A stretch of DNA of 64,000 nucleotides from Myroides sp. WP-1 (GTDB taxonomy: Bacteria; Bacteroidota; Bacteroidia; Flavobacteriales; Flavobacteriaceae): contig NZ_JACHTC010000008.1 of the NCBI RefSeq assembly GCF_014145635.1, positions 62,001 to 126,000 of the forward strand, read 5' to 3'. Shown here piece after piece: positions 7,562-15,322 of the stretch (the stretch's first letter is position 1; every line of letters starts with the position of its first letter). The translations under genes and the position numbers were made by a program. The notes beneath the pieces are model-generated. The model had not been told where the DNA came from. It did not search any database and worked only from the letters and a program-made list of their open reading frames with translations.

Positions 7562-10330
7562 CTACAAAAATTGAGATTCTTCTACTCCATATAATCTAGA
7601 TGTATCCATACCGCCTTCTTCTGTATAAAAATCTTTCCAGTGCTCCATATATTGATATCCATACTGAGATTTTTCTACATTACTAAAATGAACTAATTGT
7701 TTTTCAATTGCTTCTGTAGCAAAAACAGCATATACATATTTAGATAAGATACTGTTTAATCGCTTCTCTCTCATTTTTTGAGAAACAAACTCAATTCTGT
7801 TGTGTATAATATTAATATAAAGGTTAAACACCTGTGCTCCACAAATTTGATTACAGTTTGTAGGTAAAATACCATATGATTTTAAAAACTTTAATTCTGA
7901 CTTTGTAAAGAAATCCCTCTCTCCAATTTTAATAGGGATTTTCAAAGGAATAAAACACAAAACATTTTTATTTTCAATTAATTGAAATTCATCATTAACA
8001 GATTGAAATCGCAGATTTATTAAATGATTAATATAACCAGTAACATTCTCTACCATCGGAGTAGTTGTCCATTTATTTCTATTGTTAATTACTAAATCAT
8101 ACAACAAATCGAAGTTTTTAGTTTTTAAAATTTCTTGATATTGCTCTGCTTTAATTTTTTCTTTTGTGAATTTGTAACGCAAATCACGTCCATACACAAC
8201 TGATTCTTTATTATAATTAAACAAGAAGAGTTTGCAGTTTTTTTTGTTAACATTGCGATTAATTCTTCCTGCTAACTGCTCATCCGAATCAATTAAGGAA
8301 CGATCTTTAAAACCTAAATCCATATCAATATCAACACCTGCTTCAACAACTTGTGTTGTAATCAATAATATTTTCTTGTTTCTATTTTCTTTATCCTTTA
8401 AAAAACTAATAATATATTGCCTTCTGTGCTCCAAAATTGTTCCTGAAAGAACAAAAATTTCATCAAAGAACTCATCATCTTTGAACAACTCATAGAAATC
8501 AGTTGCAGACTTCTTATAAATGAACTCAATAATTGTATACACGGATCCTTTAGGTTTGGCCCCACCATAGTCAAAATCTGCATAAGCCTTAGATTCTGAT
8601 ACTAATCTACTTGCTAAATGGTTTAAGTCAGCTTTAGATTCAAAATATTCAAAATCAAAGATTACTCTTTCGCAAAAATTCGGATTTTTAAAATATTTCT
8701 CCTTTGAATCAGGTAATAAGTACACAAATTCTTGTACCCTTTTTTGTAAAAATTCTATACGATCTAATTTTGGCAGTGTAGCTGACATTAAAATAAACTT
8801 AATATTTAATGCTTGGGCATAATGATTAATCAAATAAATAATCTTATCCCATTGACTTGGATTATAGCTTTGCAATTCATCTATAACTACAATCGAATTA
8901 GCTAAACGATGAAATAGATAATTTTTATCCTTTCTGTTTGATTTAATACCATCAAAAAAACCTATATGAGTTAATAAACATACTGGATAATGTACGAATA
9001 GATTAGAAATATAATTCAATTTTTCTTTGCCATAGGCACCATCTATTTCCGTTTTTTCTGCAAATGCTGCTTTACTATGCAATTCTATAATTTCATTATC
9101 ATCCAATCCTAATGTTTCTTTTATACTATCTTTAGTTTGGGTAATTAATGTAGTAAAAGGAAAAACGTAAAACACCTTATTAAACTTTCCCTTTGCCCCT
9201 TGTAACAACTCCATAGTCGCCAAGATAGATAGATTTGTTTTTCCACCCCCCGTTGGAGCTTCAATGTAAAATAAGTTTTTATCCAAGTTTTCTCTTATGG
9301 TTTTAATTACCTCAATACCCATCTCTTTTCGTAGAATATTGAGATTATCACCTGATTGTAATTTTGGATTGATCCATTTATAGGTGTCTAATTCTTTGTA
9401 GGTAATCGCATTAAAATTAACTTTAGAGGGATCGTGTATCAAATATTCTGCCTGTGTCAAATATTCATAAATCTGGTTAATTCGCTCTACAGAGAACACA
9501 CTACTATCTGCAATTGGACATTTGGAACTATATTCATTTGTTGCTAGGTAATCGGCTGCTGTAAGTAGTGAAAAATTTAATTTCAACAACGAATAAAGGG
9601 AATCTGAAATACAATATTGATCTAATATTACCGCTATTATTTTAGTATTTCCTATATAACGCACCACCTCTTGCTTGATATCTAAATCAAACTTTGTGAA
9701 ATACGTTGACATAAAATTCAATGTTTTTTCTCTATCCCTATTAATAAGAATATTAGACATCTCTAGTGTACTAGCTATATTGTCATCTAAGTATGAACTA
9801 TGATGCTTAAATATGGTATAAGACAACAAATATGCTGTCGACATCAACACGTTTTTTTCTTGATTCCCAAATCGAAATGTCTCCGTTAGTGCTTTACCTA
9901 AAAAAATAAAAGCCCCTAAGGAAGAGTGATGGGTTGAAATAATACTATCTTTTTTTGCCTTTCCGAAAAAATGGGTATTATTCATTTTTGTACTATCGGC
10001 CTGGAAATTTTCATTTACTTTTCCATGGTCATGAAAACAAATAACATTAATGAATTGTTGTTTGATCTCTTCCCCTACAAGATGATTCTCAACACCTACC
10101 TCATTTAGGTAATTATAAATTAATCCATCTATAATTGCATCTAGTTGGTGTTCATTAACAAGTTGCAAAAAATACTTGATAACCAAATTGATATGTTCTA
10201 CTAAAGTTTCTGGCTGATCTACTCCTTTAGGATCTCTGTGAGCATAATAAATACCTTCGTCACATAAATAACTTTGTAACGAAGGTAATTCACTTACTAT
10301 TTTTTCTGTGGATTTATATAAATTGGACAT
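7562..10330 (-). CDS. cas3: CRISPR-associated helicase/nuclease Cas3
   Basis: A 922-residue Cas3 with the HD nuclease fused N-terminally to an SF2 helicase. It is recruited by Cascade to unwind and shred the target DNA. HD residues include His46 (EHINLV) and His100-Asp101 (CFHDHGK), with THHSSLGAF near 133-141. Helicase motif I is EAPTGGGKT with Lys364, motif II is DELQ at 484-487, motif III is SAT at 516-518, and the QLAGRINRN block is motif VI. No motif is broken. It overlaps the end of cas5 by 17 nt, implying coupled translation. Confidence 0.97.
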   Translation of the reverse strand: MSNLYKSTEKIVSELPSLQSYLCDEGIYYAHRDPKGVDQPETLVEHINLVIKYFLQLVNEHQLDAIIDGLIYNYLNEVGVENHLVGEEIKQQFINVICFHDHGKVNENFQADSTKMNNTHFFGKAKKDSIISTHHSSLGAFIFLGKALTETFRFGNQEKNVLMSTAYLLSYTIFKHHSSYLDDNIASTLEMSNILINRDREKTLNFMSTYFTKFDLDIKQEVVRYIGNTKIIAVILDQYCISDSLYSLLKLNFSLLTAADYLATNEYSSKCPIADSSVFSVERINQIYEYLTQAEYLIHDPSKVNFNAITYKELDTYKWINPKLQSGDNLNILRKEMGIEVIKTIRENLDKNLFYIEAPTGGGKTNLSILATMELLQGAKGKFNKVFYVFPFTTLITQTKDSIKETLGLDDNEIIELHSKAAFAEKTEIDGAYGKEKLNYISNLFVHYPVCLLTHIGFFDGIKSNRKDKNYLFHRLANSIVVIDELQSYNPSQWDKIIYLINHYAQALNIKFILMSATLPKLDRIEFLQKRVQEFVYLLPDSKEKYFKNPNFCERVIFDFEYFESKADLNHLASRLVSESKAYADFDYGGAKPKGSVYTIIEFIYKKSATDFYELFKDDEFFDEIFVLSGTILEHRRQYIISFLKDKENRNKKILLITTQVVEAGVDIDMDLGFKDRSLIDSDEQLAGRINRNVNKKNCKLFLFNYNKESVVYGRDLRYKFTKEKIKAEQYQEILKTKNFDLLYDLVINNRNKWTTTPMVENVTGYINHLINLRFQSVNDEFQLIENKNVLCFIPLKIPIKIGERDFFTKSELKFLKSYGILPTNCNQICGAQVFNLYINIIHNRIEFVSQKMREKRLNSILSKYVYAVFATEAIEKQLVHFSNVEKSQYGYQYMEHWKDFYTEEGGMDTSRLYGVEESQFL

Positions 10331-11090
10331 AGGTATCTTCTTCTATTAGATGACACAATCCTTCCATTGTATGTGCATTTTTAACCAGATAATCCGTATA
10401 AGCAAAATCTTCTAAAATATACTGCATTAGCTTTTCATCAAATAGATAGGGCAAACGTTCAAAAAAAACAAAAGGCAATTCAGCTTCATCACTTCCTAAG
10501 GACATAAGATCAGGATATGGCTGTTCTTTATTATCCTTAAGATTAAGTGTTTTTTTAAATAAACTTTTAACCCTAACTCCCTGTTTATCCACCTGTGGAT
10601 TGATCGTTGATCTGTAAATTCTAAAACTTTCTTTTGTCCACCAGGCAGTAAATTCATTCTTACCAAAATAAGGAATAAACTCTGTTTTAGCCTCCTTTAA
10701 ATAGTCAAACAACTTTACATGCAATTCAATGGTATCATCTAACTGCAAATAAATTCTATAGGCAGGGTTTATCAACGTTAATTCTTCGGTCAAAAAATTA
10801 TTTCCTTTATTAGCATACCCCACAGTATTTGTATACTTTATCGCCGTTTTTGTAAAATTACCTTTATCGTGCATTAAAGGTTCAACTGCTATTTTTAAAT
10901 CCTTTAATTTTAAATAGTATGCTGGTAAAACTCCTTTTTCTCTATAGCCTTCCAATCCTAAAATAGCTCCTAACACCCCTAATATCCCAGGCTTATGGAT
11001 TATATTGTAGGAAAGATTAATCGTATTATTCGTATCTGGTTTTCGAAAAAAACCAAAATCTGAATGTAAATCTATCGATACTATTTTCAT
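10314..11090 (-). CDS. cas5: Cascade subunit Cas5 (type I-B)
   Basis: A 258-residue RAMP protein that caps the 5' handle of the crRNA in Cascade. The opening strand MKIVSIDLHSDFGFFRKPD and the glycine-rich helix IIHKPGILGVLGAILGLEGY are typical for Cas5b, as is the position between cas7 and cas3. A 12-bp inverted repeat lies in the short gap to cas7 upstream. The gene overlaps cas3 by 17 nt. Subfamily assignment as Cas5b follows from the neighbours. Confidence 0.92.
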   Translation of the reverse strand: MKIVSIDLHSDFGFFRKPDTNNTINLSYNIIHKPGILGVLGAILGLEGYREKGVLPAYYLKLKDLKIAVEPLMHDKGNFTKTAIKYTNTVGYANKGNNFLTEELTLINPAYRIYLQLDDTIELHVKLFDYLKEAKTEFIPYFGKNEFTAWWTKESFRIYRSTINPQVDKQGVRVKSLFKKTLNLKDNKEQPYPDLMSLGSDEAELPFVFFERLPYLFDEKLMQYILEDFAYTDYLVKNAHTMEGLCHLIEEDTYVQFI

Positions 11091-11106
11091 ATACTTCTAT
11101 TAAAAC

Positions 11107-11132
11107 GTAAGTTGAAATCTATTTCAACTTAC
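11107..11132. promoter_or_regulatory. Perfect 12-bp inverted repeat between cas7 and cas5
   Basis: Arms gtaagttgaaat (11107-11118) and atttcaacttac (11121-11132) are separated by CT only. The arms carry TTGAAAT/ATTTCAA, the same letters as the crRNA handle. In the mRNA this forms a hairpin just after the cas7 stop, which could protect cas7 mRNA or reduce readthrough into cas5. That role is inferred. Confidence 0.75.
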
Positions 11133-11136
11133 TAGA

Positions 11137-12033
11137 TTAAATGGCTAATACAACTGCCTCTGTTGGTTCGTTAATAACTTTAGTCAACGACTTATTATAA
11201 TACAGTTCTATTTTTGCTATTTCTTTGGCAATATGTTCTTCTTTCAACAAAGTTTGTACTTTTTGTAAATCAATTTCTCTATTATCATTAACATCAATTA
11301 AATGAACAAGTGATGGTAATACTATTTTTGAATTTTCTTTTAATTCTATCCAAACCATCAGTTCATTCTCTGTACCAGACTTCGCTGCAGAATCATAATA
11401 GGTTGCCCCTTTACACATTCCTTCTTTTAATTTTGCTATATCATCTACCGATACTCCAATCGACTTAACTCGAGTTGCATCTTCTTCTATATTCTTTGGA
11501 TTGATCGAAAAATGATGAACATAGTGACCTTCCTCTAAACGAGACTGAGATCCTAATGTACTATTATCTGCGTCCTCTTTATTTGAATTGCGGAAAGGAG
11601 ATAAGATTTGTTCTGAATAAATCACGTTTTCCGCAAACTTATTTACCCCATGTGTTATTTGACAAGTTCCATGTAACGAAAGATTTACACTTTTTACTGC
11701 AAAAGTACCGCCAAATAAACGAACGTCGAGGTTTTGAAGAAGATTGCCTAGTACTTCAACTTTATCATTCTTAATGTCTTTGTATTTTACTTCATAGGTT
11801 TCTTTTAAATCTCTCGGTGCTAAATTTTCATTTAATGATTTAAAATAAAAGACACTTTCACCTAGAGCATTCTTCCAATAATTGCGTATTGAATATTTCA
11901 ATGCCTTATCTGTAGCATACACTACTCCATTAGGCAGTTTCCTAGGTTGCCCAGAAAAATCTGCATTGTAATTTGAATTAAGTGATTTAATAACAACTGC
12001 GCCATAAACGCGATTTTTAAATGCTGTACTCAT
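11137..12033 (-). CDS. cas7: Cascade backbone subunit Cas7 (Csh2/DevR family)
   Basis: A 298-residue RAMP-fold protein that forms the multi-copy backbone along the crRNA spacer. The opening AFKNRVYGAVVIKSLNSNYN, the central LRPRD-type loop and the SINPKNIEEDA region resemble the Csh2/Cst2/DevR group. The frame is open up to a GTG at 12081 inside cas8b. The ATG at 12033 is preferred because it gives the family N-terminus and lies directly after the cas8b stop. It is second in the Cascade genes, as is usual for type I-B. Confidence 0.93.
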   Translation of the reverse strand: MSTAFKNRVYGAVVIKSLNSNYNADFSGQPRKLPNGVVYATDKALKYSIRNYWKNALGESVFYFKSLNENLAPRDLKETYEVKYKDIKNDKVEVLGNLLQNLDVRLFGGTFAVKSVNLSLHGTCQITHGVNKFAENVIYSEQILSPFRNSNKEDADNSTLGSQSRLEEGHYVHHFSINPKNIEEDATRVKSIGVSVDDIAKLKEGMCKGATYYDSAAKSGTENELMVWIELKENSKIVLPSLVHLIDVNDNREIDLQKVQTLLKEEHIAKEIAKIELYYNKSLTKVINEPTEAVVLAI

Positions 12034-12037
12034 AATT

Positions 12038-13984
12038 TTATTTTTTAGTTGAACTATATAATTGATTGTTAGCGAAAACACCTGATAATATTTCTGGTAA
12101 TAACTTTTTTAGATCTGATTCAGTTTCATAACTCAATACAAAAGCAGCAGCTCTCTCAAAATTCCTCGAAAATCTCTCGTGTTTATAGCGAGCAAAATCA
12201 TTGGCAATTGCCTTTTTAAATTCTGAACATCTTACTTGCTGTAAATATGGTTCTAGCAATTGAAAGCTTGCGTCTGCCGATCGACTCTTGTTTATAATAT
12301 AATTGATAACCATACCCGCCGTAAACGCAAAATAGGCATCATTTGTCTCTCTTTGTAAGCCAGTTTCTGAAATTAATTCTGTTACAAACTCCTGATAATC
12401 TTTTAATCTATCTCCCATATATGCTTTATTTTTTTGGTTAAAATAATGTTGTATACTATACCAAATATTTAGTTTTTCTCGAACTCCCTTCGTATAATTA
12501 TTTTTAATATTGTCTTTAATTCCATTAAACACCATTTCGTGAAAAATATGATAATCAATTAAATGCCTTTGCGATTTATAAACAAAATCATATACCGTTT
12601 TACGATACTTAGAATAAGACTGAAAAGTGTTTACTAAACTCTCATAACCATCTGTAGTTAAATCAGAGAAATAATCCAGTTTGTGAAACTTATTTCCTAG
12701 TAATGGTTTAAAAACAGTGTTCTCCAAGTGAAAGATATCGTTAATTATGATTTTTTCTCTTCTCTTTTTTTCATCTTGTACCTCAAATAAATTGTCAATT
12801 ACTAGAGCATCTTTTGAGCTAGCACTAAATTTATACTCAAACGTGGATACATAATCAAAATCCCTAAACACCAAACCGTCTTTTGTGTTCTGCCAGAACA
12901 AAAGGTAGTAATTACCAATATCTTTTTTATGATATTCCGTTATAGACTTCACAATTTCCTGATATCCAAACTTATAATTACTTTCTCGCATAAGTTCAAC
13001 TAAATGACCATTTAACTCTTCTTCATAAATAAAAATAGGCAATGGATTAGGAAGTGTTTTATTAGGTAAGAGTCCTTTAAATTCATGGAGTAATCTAGCT
13101 TCTACATTAGAGATACGTCCCGTAATATCAAAACTAGCTGATTGATGCATCAAAAAGGGCATATTAGCATTAAATCCATTCATGAAATTACTAGTACCAT
13201 AAATCAAGCCTTCATCATCAGGAACAGTATTGTACTTATCTGTATTAAACAATCTATCATCTAGGTACTTTTTATGTGCCTCCTCATACATTTCAATAGG
13301 TTCGTTTAAATAAAAAATAACATACTCCCCATCCCCTAATTTTCGAACCTTTGTTAACTTTTTTTCAATTTCTTTTAATTCGAGTTTCACTTGCTCCTTT
13401 ACTTGTGAATCTTTCGTATTTTTTGTTAGCTCCTTAAGTTCTTCTTGCTTCTCTTGCAAAACATTTCTCTCTTCATCTAATCTCTCTTCAATTTTATCAA
13501 GTAGAAGAGAAAATTGATCTCCTGTAAAAAAATGCTTAAAAACTTCATATTTTGATTGATCTTTTTCTTGATCAAATAACTGAAACGCTTTTTCAAAATA
13601 ATCAGCAAACCTTTCATACAATTGTCTTTTCTTTCCTGTTTGATTTGCTGTATATTTCCCCCCACCTCTCAAATGTTCTCTTTTAAATGCCACAACAAAA
13701 GGAGAACAACTGTGAATTGCTTTTATAGGTAAATCAAAACATTTATTTGTATCAATGCACCAGGCATTTTGATGACGCAGTTTACATTCTTCTAAAAAAG
13801 AACTAATCTCTTCATCTTTCTTTGCATACATTTCATATTGAAAATCATTTAAATCAATACTCATTACCTGATTAGTATCAACTTTTTGATTCAATACAAT
13901 ATGTAACCCTTCTTTTGGTTGAGATCCTACCGTTTTAAATTCATCAGGTAGTAATTTCATAAAATTTACTATCTCTTTTATCAT
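12038..13984 (-). CDS. cas8b: Cascade large subunit Cas8b (Csh1-like)
   Basis: A 648-residue large subunit, expected to read the PAM and recruit Cas3. No strong short motif exists in this family. The call rests on its size, its position before cas7-cas5-cas3, and Csh1/TM1802-like features: N-terminal IKEIVNFMKLLPDE, a GGGKYTANQTGKKR patch near residue 110, and a coiled-coil stretch near 170-215. The frame begins with TTG at 13990, but ATG at 13984 is preferred. In other I-B systems an internal start in the 3' part makes the small subunit Cas11. That could apply here, because no separate cas11 gene is seen apart from the 59-residue ORF upstream. Confidence 0.9.
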   Translation of the reverse strand: MIKEIVNFMKLLPDEFKTVGSQPKEGLHIVLNQKVDTNQVMSIDLNDFQYEMYAKKDEEISSFLEECKLRHQNAWCIDTNKCFDLPIKAIHSCSPFVVAFKREHLRGGGKYTANQTGKKRQLYERFADYFEKAFQLFDQEKDQSKYEVFKHFFTGDQFSLLLDKIEERLDEERNVLQEKQEELKELTKNTKDSQVKEQVKLELKEIEKKLTKVRKLGDGEYVIFYLNEPIEMYEEAHKKYLDDRLFNTDKYNTVPDDEGLIYGTSNFMNGFNANMPFLMHQSASFDITGRISNVEARLLHEFKGLLPNKTLPNPLPIFIYEEELNGHLVELMRESNYKFGYQEIVKSITEYHKKDIGNYYLLFWQNTKDGLVFRDFDYVSTFEYKFSASSKDALVIDNLFEVQDEKKRREKIIINDIFHLENTVFKPLLGNKFHKLDYFSDLTTDGYESLVNTFQSYSKYRKTVYDFVYKSQRHLIDYHIFHEMVFNGIKDNIKNNYTKGVREKLNIWYSIQHYFNQKNKAYMGDRLKDYQEFVTELISETGLQRETNDAYFAFTAGMVINYIINKSRSADASFQLLEPYLQQVRCSEFKKAIANDFARYKHERFSRNFERAAAFVLSYETESDLKKLLPEILSGVFANNQLYSSTKK

Positions 13985-13997
13985 AATCAAATTTTAT

Positions 13998-14177
13998 TTA
14001 ACTGTATTTACTTACTAAAGCTGGATATATTTTTCTATCCGTAAAATCGAATTCACTAAAAAAATCTTGAAAACTAAAATCTAAAAACTCTTTTTGTAAT
14101 TGTTCTATATACTGGGGAAGCTCATCCAAACTCATTAACCCATTATCAATTGTTATATAATAGACATCTTGTCTCAT
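13998..14177 (-). CDS. Small 59-residue ORF ahead of cas8b, unknown function
   Basis: This reading frame starts with ATG at 14177 and stops 13 nt before the cas8b ATG. It begins MRQDVYYITIDNGLMSLDEL and ends KIYPALVSKYS. The product is acidic and soluble, with an aromatic-rich middle (FLDFSFQDFFSEFDF). It follows the predicted cas promoter with a 5' leader of only about 15 nt and is co-directional with the operon, so it is likely translated as the first cistron. I recognise no family. It could be a small Cascade accessory, a regulator, or a leader peptide. Conservation in other flavobacterial I-B loci would decide whether it is a gene. Confidence 0.6.
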   Translation of the reverse strand: MRQDVYYITIDNGLMSLDELPQYIEQLQKEFLDFSFQDFFSEFDFTDRKIYPALVSKYS

Positions 14178-14198
14178 AGATATTATTTTTTGTTAAAA

Positions 14199-14206
14199 CA
14201 AATATA
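14199..14206 (-). promoter_or_regulatory. Predicted -7 box of the cas8b operon
   Basis: TATATTTG on the minus strand is an exact TAnnTTTG match. It lies about 22 nt upstream of the ATG of the 59-residue ORF. No clear TTG is found at the usual -33 spacing; that region (14227-14231) coincides with the PAM and seed start of the site matched by the CreR-like RNA. Confidence 0.5.
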
Positions 14207-14226
14207 TAAAATCTAAATCAAAAAAA

Positions 14227-14244
14227 TCACTATAAGTAACTGAT
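14227..14244 (+). promoter_or_regulatory. Protospacer-like target of the CreR-like RNA at the cas promoter
   Basis: TCA (14227-14229) is followed by CTATAAGTAACTGAT (14230-14244). The spacer-like part of the RNA at 14342-14356 is CTATAAGTAACAGAT, so 14 of 15 positions agree and the first 11 are perfect. The one mismatch is position 12, one of the every-sixth positions that type I Cascade leaves unpaired. TCA is among PAMs known to work in some type I-B systems. The site overlaps the expected -33 region of the cas operon promoter. Confidence 0.65.
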
Positions 14245-14289
14245 AAAAATATTAATATGTGATTTATTTTTTTTTCCTTTATATTAATA

Positions 14290-14297
14290 TAACTTTG
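14290..14297 (+). promoter_or_regulatory. Predicted -7 box of the CreR-like RNA
   Basis: TAACTTTG on the plus strand matches TAnnTTTG exactly. The predicted start near 14304 lies about 8 nt before the degenerate repeat. The -33 region is T-rich without a clear TTG, so promoter strength is uncertain. Confidence 0.5.
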
Positions 14298-14303
14298 CTA
14301 TGT

Positions 14304-14400
14304 TAATAAACCTTTCTAATCGAACTAATAGGAATTGAAATCTATAAGTAACAGATTCTTTTGTATTCTGTAATCAGCTGGGAGTTTTAAACTCCCAGCT
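14304..14400 (+). ncRNA. CreR-like degenerate mini-CRISPR (cas-regulating RNA candidate)
   Basis: A solitary repeat-like 30-mer lies at 14312-14341 on the plus strand. Its last 11 nt, GGAATTGAAAT, are identical to the crRNA-strand repeat, and its start (CTTTcTAATCG) matches with one inserted base. It therefore keeps the Cas6 cut site and the ATTGAAAT handle. About 35 nt of spacer-like sequence follow (14342-14376), then a perfect inverted repeat (14376-14400) that can end the transcript and overlaps the 3' end of cas6. The first 15 spacer nt match a site at the cas promoter. By analogy to CreR/CreA RNAs of other type I systems, Cas6 would process it and Cascade would use it to repress cas transcription without cleavage. 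Boundaries and expression are inferred. Confidence 0.65.
14376..14400. terminator. Inverted repeat ending cas6 and the CreR-like RNA
   Basis: Twelve-base arms agctgggagttt and aaactcccagct form a strong hairpin. The cas6 stop codon at 14387 is inside it. There is no long T run on either side, though the plus strand continues with a pyrimidine-rich TTCTCTTC. It may act as a bidirectional terminator for convergent transcripts. Confidence 0.5.
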
Positions 14401-15184
14401 TCTCTTCAACAATTCCTAAACAACCTAATCCTTGTGCGTTGTATAATCCTCCACCAGCATTAAGGAGTAAGTCAATAAAACGGCGTTCTCCTTTTACTGC
14501 TAATTTAAAATTCACATAACCTTTCACCATTGATTGTTGAGGTGTTCCAGCTTTAATTGTGATCAAACGAGAGCGAAAGGGTTTCTCATAAAAATCTACA
14601 TCAACCACTAAAAAGGCATCTCGAGCTTCTTCTTCACTGTATGTTGCTTTTATCTTTTCTCGCCAATTGTGAACGAATAAAGTTCGAAATAGTTCTTCCT
14701 TTGGACTTAAAAAAGTATAGAACTTTGTATCCTTTTTATCACCAATCACTAACGGAGACAGCGGTTTTACGGTTACCTCAATAATTTCATTCTCACGATG
14801 TCTAATGAGGGCACTATTTACTCGTTCAATAGATTTTACCTTAAAATCTTGTCTCGATTTTTGATCTGATATGTTGATTTTTTCAGAAGCAAATAACCCT
14901 TGTACAAAATGTTGCATAGCCTCTGGCAAATGGAAGGAAACTTGAAACTCGAGTTCATTTTGGTTTAGTACCAATCGATCACCGTTTATCGTAAAAGGGC
15001 ATTTTATATCACTAAAACAAAATAGTTTAAATCCTTTTCCATACCCTCTTTCATGCAAAAAAGAAGCATATCCAGCATCTCCTTTGTTAATAATTCTATA
15101 TATCGCTGCAGATAAAGGATATTGATAATTAATAGGAATTATTTTTTGCCCTTCTACAGCTTCTAACTTTATTTTAAATCGCAT
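14387..15184 (-). CDS. cas6: CRISPR RNA endoribonuclease Cas6
   Basis: A 265-residue RAMP endonuclease that cuts the precursor crRNA 8 nt upstream of each spacer. The glycine-rich loop near the C-terminus (GGGLYNAQGLGCLGIVEE) is the family hallmark. His44 in ASFLHERGYGK, with Tyr39 and Lys50 nearby, matches the usual Tyr-His-Lys arrangement of the active site. It is separated from the rest of the cas genes by about 400 nt containing the CreR-like element and the 59-residue ORF, so it is probably transcribed apart from them. That would let Cas6 remain available while the Cascade genes are repressed. Confidence 0.95.
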   Translation of the reverse strand: MRFKIKLEAVEGQKIIPINYQYPLSAAIYRIINKGDAGYASFLHERGYGKGFKLFCFSDIKCPFTINGDRLVLNQNELEFQVSFHLPEAMQHFVQGLFASEKINISDQKSRQDFKVKSIERVNSALIRHRENEIIEVTVKPLSPLVIGDKKDTKFYTFLSPKEELFRTLFVHNWREKIKATYSEEEARDAFLVVDVDFYEKPFRSRLITIKAGTPQQSMVKGYVNFKLAVKGERRFIDLLLNAGGGLYNAQGLGCLGIVEEKLGV

Positions 15185-15255
15185 TTTATCATTTTATTAC
15201 ATTATAAACATACCAAATAAAAACTTAATTTTCAATTAGGTCTAATACTAAAAAC

Positions 15256-15287
15256 AAAAAAAGAGGGCACTATCCCCCTCTTTTTTT
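15256..15287 (-). terminator. Terminator after the DUF4276 gene
   Basis: A-rich GAGGG arm (15256-15267) pairs with CCCTC plus T run (15276-15287). It is symmetric enough to act on both strands. It separates the ATPase-DUF4276 operon from cas6. Confidence 0.8.
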
Positions 15288-15322
15288 ATAATTTTATAAC
15301 TAACAGATTATTCTCTTCTGTT

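Noticed and set aside
8232..8495. 87-codon plus-strand frame opposite cas3
   Set aside because: It is a shadow of the helicase C-terminal region with no start signal or recognisable content.
13477..13665. 62-codon minus-strand frame within cas8b, possible cas11
   Set aside because: It is out of frame with cas8b and lies in the 5' part; Cas11 in I-B systems comes from an in-frame internal start in the 3' part.
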